Below are positions 12,246 to 14,103 of a DNA stretch of 14,103 nucleotides, one piece after another. Made by a program: the position numbers and the translations under genes. Source of the stretch: Pseudomonadota bacterium (GTDB lineage: Bacteria; Pseudomonadota; Gammaproteobacteria; Burkholderiales; Burkholderiaceae_F); assembly GCA_023443095.1 (NCBI GenBank), contig JAEZVV010000099.1:1-14103 (forward strand). The letters run 5' to 3'. The notes under the pieces are model-generated. The model was not told the DNA's origin and made no database searches. It saw only the letters and a list, made by a program, of their open reading frames with translations. The first letter of the stretch is position 1, and each line of letters begins with the position of its first letter.

Positions 12246-14103
12246 CACACGCCCTCCTTCGCTGGCGCTGCCGGCGGCGAGGCCGGCGGATGCGGGTCGG
12301 CCACGGCTGGTTTCTTCTTGCCCTCGGCCAGGCGTTCGAACAGGACAAAAAACAGCGGCACGAAAAGCAGCGCCAGGGTCGATACACCGATCATGCCGCC
12401 GATGATGCCGGTGCCAATCGAATGGCGAGAGTTGGCGCCAGCGCCGCTGGCGATCGCCAGCGGAATCACGCCCGCAATAAACGCGAGCGAGGTCATGATG
12501 ATAGGCCGCAAGCGCAGCTCGCCGGCTTCGACCGCCGATTCGATCAAGTCCTTGCCCTCCTTCTTGTGCAGGTCGACCGCGAACTCGACAATCAGGATCG
12601 CGTTTTTCGCCGCCAGACCCACCAGTACCAACAGACCGATCTGGAAGTACACGTCGTTTTCCAAGCCGCGCGCCCAGGTCGCGAGCAAGGCGCCGATGAT
12701 GCCGAAGGGCACGGCCGACACCACCGAGCCCGGCAGCGACCAGCTCTCGTATTGCGCCGCCAGGATCAGGAACACCAGCAGCAGGCCGAAGGCGAAGGCC
12801 ACGGCCGAGGTGTTGCCCGACTTCTTCTCCTCGAAGGCCAGGCCCGACCACGCAAAGCTGTAGCCAGCGGGCAACGCTTCCTTGGCCACCTCTTCCATCG
12901 CTTCGATCGCCTGGCCCGAGGAATAACCGGCGGCTGCGTTGCCGGTGACCTGGGCCGCCGGGAAGCCGTTGAAATGGGGCATGAGGTCGGGCCCTGTCAC
13001 ATAACGCGTGGTGACCAGCGCCGACAAGGGAATCATCTGTCCCGAGGCCGACCGCGTGTAGAGGCGGGTGATGTCGTCGGGCTTGATGCGGAACTGCGGC
13101 TCCGATTGCAGCACCACGTACCAGACGCGGGAGAACTGGTTGTACTGGCTGACGATGGCCGAGCCGAACTGCGCCTGCAGGGCCCCGTAGACATCGGCGA
13201 CGTTGACCCCGAGCAGGGTGGCCTTGTCGCGATCGACGTCGACCCTCAGCTGCTGCGAGGTAGCCCGGTAGGTGCTGGTCAGCCCCGACAGTTCGGAGCG
13301 CGCGCGCGCCTTGCCGACAAAAGCCTCGACCGCCTGCTGCAACTGCTGCGGCGTGCCGTTGCCAGTGTCCTGGATCCAGAACTCGAAACCACCGGTGGTC
13401 CCCAGCCCGGGAATCGAAGGCGGCGCGATCGGAATCACCAGGCCCTGCTCGATCGCGTGCGCCTGGCGGCCGATGTCGGTCAGGACGGCGCGAGCGTTTT
13501 GCTCCTTGGCCGTGGTCGCGTCCTTGTAGCGCTCTTCGAACGGCTTCAACACAAAAAAGAAAGTGCCGGCGTTCGACTTAAAGCCGTTGTCGAGCAGGGA
13601 AAAACCGGCGATCTCGGTGCGGTACTCCATCGCCGGGTTCTTCTCGGCGATCGCGTTGACCTTGTCCATCACGGTCTTGGTGCGGTCCAGGCTGGCCGCG
13701 TCGGGCATCATCACCGCCGCCAGCAGGTAGCCCTGGTCCTCGGCCGGCACAAAACTCGTCGGCAAAGCCTTGAAGAGGTAGAAGATCGCCGCGATCATCA
13801 CGGCCAGGAAAGCGAAAGAAATGAACACGCGCTTGATCACCCAGTGCACGGCCCGGCCGTAGGACTTGGTGAGGTTGGCAAACCAGCGGTTGAAGCGGAA
13901 GAAAAAACCCTTCTGCGGCGGCGTCACATGTTTGAGCAGGGAACCCGACAAGGCCGGCGTGAGCGTGAGCGCAACAAAACCCGAGATCGCCACTGAAATC
14001 GCAATCGTGATCGCGAACTGCTTGTAGAGCTGCCCCGTCGTTCCGGGCAAAAAAGCGGCAGGAATAAAAACCGCGGCCAGCACCAGCACCACGGCCACCA
14101 CGG
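12245..14103 (-). CDS. RND efflux transporter, HAE1 (AcrB) family, C-terminal part (truncated by window edge)
   Basis: About 619 residues, matching roughly AcrB residue 435 to the C terminus, are present; the N-terminal half lies beyond the window. Visible parts are the end of the first membrane block (FLPGTTGQLYKQFAITI), the second periplasmic porter region (TSFVPAEDQGYL, FFFVLKPFEER), the docking segment, and the second membrane block. The latter includes GLAAKNAILIVEFAVDL, whose lysine corresponds to AcrB K940 of the proton relay. The protein is an inner-membrane proton-driven exporter that works with a membrane-fusion protein (expected upstream, unseen) and the outer-membrane channel next door. 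The C-terminal tail (KKKPAVADPHPPASPPAAPAKEGV region) is proline- and alanine-rich. The drug or solvent range cannot be told from sequence. Confidence 0.95.
   Translation of the reverse strand, partial: VVAVVLVLAAVFIPAAFLPGTTGQLYKQFAITIAISVAISGFVALTLTPALSGSLLKHVTPPQKGFFFRFNRWFANLTKSYGRAVHWVIKRVFISFAFLAVMIAAIFYLFKALPTSFVPAEDQGYLLAAVMMPDAASLDRTKTVMDKVNAIAEKNPAMEYRTEIAGFSLLDNGFKSNAGTFFFVLKPFEERYKDATTAKEQNARAVLTDIGRQAHAIEQGLVIPIAPPSIPGLGTTGGFEFWIQDTGNGTPQQLQQAVEAFVGKARARSELSGLTSTYRATSQQLRVDVDRDKATLLGVNVADVYGALQAQFGSAIVSQYNQFSRVWYVVLQSEPQFRIKPDDITRLYTRSASGQMIPLSALVTTRYVTGPDLMPHFNGFPAAQVTGNAAAGYSSGQAIEAMEEVAKEALPAGYSFAWSGLAFEEKKSGNTSAVAFAFGLLLVFLILAAQYESWSLPGSVVSAVPFGIIGALLATWARGLENDVYFQIGLLVLVGLAAKNAILIVEFAVDLHKKEGKDLIESAVEAGELRLRPIIMTSLAFIAGVIPLAIASGAGANSRHSIGTGIIGGMIGVSTLALLFVPLFFVLFERLAEGKKKPAVADPHPPASPPAAPAKEGV

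Noticed and set aside
12290..13996. 568-codon plus-strand frame opposite the RND transporter
   Set aside because: It is a shadow of a conserved membrane transporter. The R-, H- and Q-rich product has no membrane segments or known motifs.

Overview
The window reads as a chromosomal segment of a GC-rich, facultatively anaerobic proteobacterium, most likely a betaproteobacterium. That placement is an inference from three things: the kbl plus short-chain threonine dehydrogenase pair, the NapAB/DmsA respiratory set, and the HAE1 efflux operon. No taxonomic marker strong enough to fix a genus is present. Nearly every protein gene lies on the minus strand; the one clear plus-strand gene is a serine tRNA.

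Layout, left to right. At 1-223 is the start of a DmsB-type iron-sulfur subunit, cut by the window edge. At 236-2656 is a full DmsA-type molybdopterin oxidoreductase with a Tat signal. Bases 2657-2950 are intergenic and hold an FNR-like site upstream of dmsA, a plus-strand terminator with no obvious gene to serve, and a tRNA promoter. tRNA-Ser(GGA) follows at 2951-3041, then a hairpin terminator usable in both directions. Bases 3109-3684 are poorly resolved and hold two weak minus-strand ORF candidates. At 3707-5042 a phosphoribosyltransferase and an alpha/beta hydrolase overlap and form a two-gene operon. A near-consensus FNR/DNR-type box (5164-5177) lies upstream of it. At 5217-8414 is napAB, periplasmic nitrate reductase, with an unusually long NapA (915 residues). 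At 8544-10700 kbl and a short-chain tdh form a threonine-to-glycine degradation operon. At 10821-14103 is an RND efflux pump (C-terminal part only) and its outer-membrane lipoprotein channel.

The left two thirds share an anaerobic theme: a DMSO/S- or N-oxide reductase, a nitrate reductase, and a hydrolase/phosphoribosyltransferase pair behind a predicted oxygen- or NO-responsive promoter. The dmsA and hydrolase promoters show the same arrangement, with the box centre 28.5 bases from the start of a weak -10. This suggests one FNR-family regulator switches on both. The right third (threonine catabolism, drug efflux) is ordinary housekeeping and accessory content. I see no transposon, prophage, CRISPR array or obviously new multi-gene system. 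The observations most worth following are the paired FNR-like boxes, the isolated napAB with its enlarged NapA, the orphan terminator at 2839-2867, and the ambiguous coding signal at 3259-3696.
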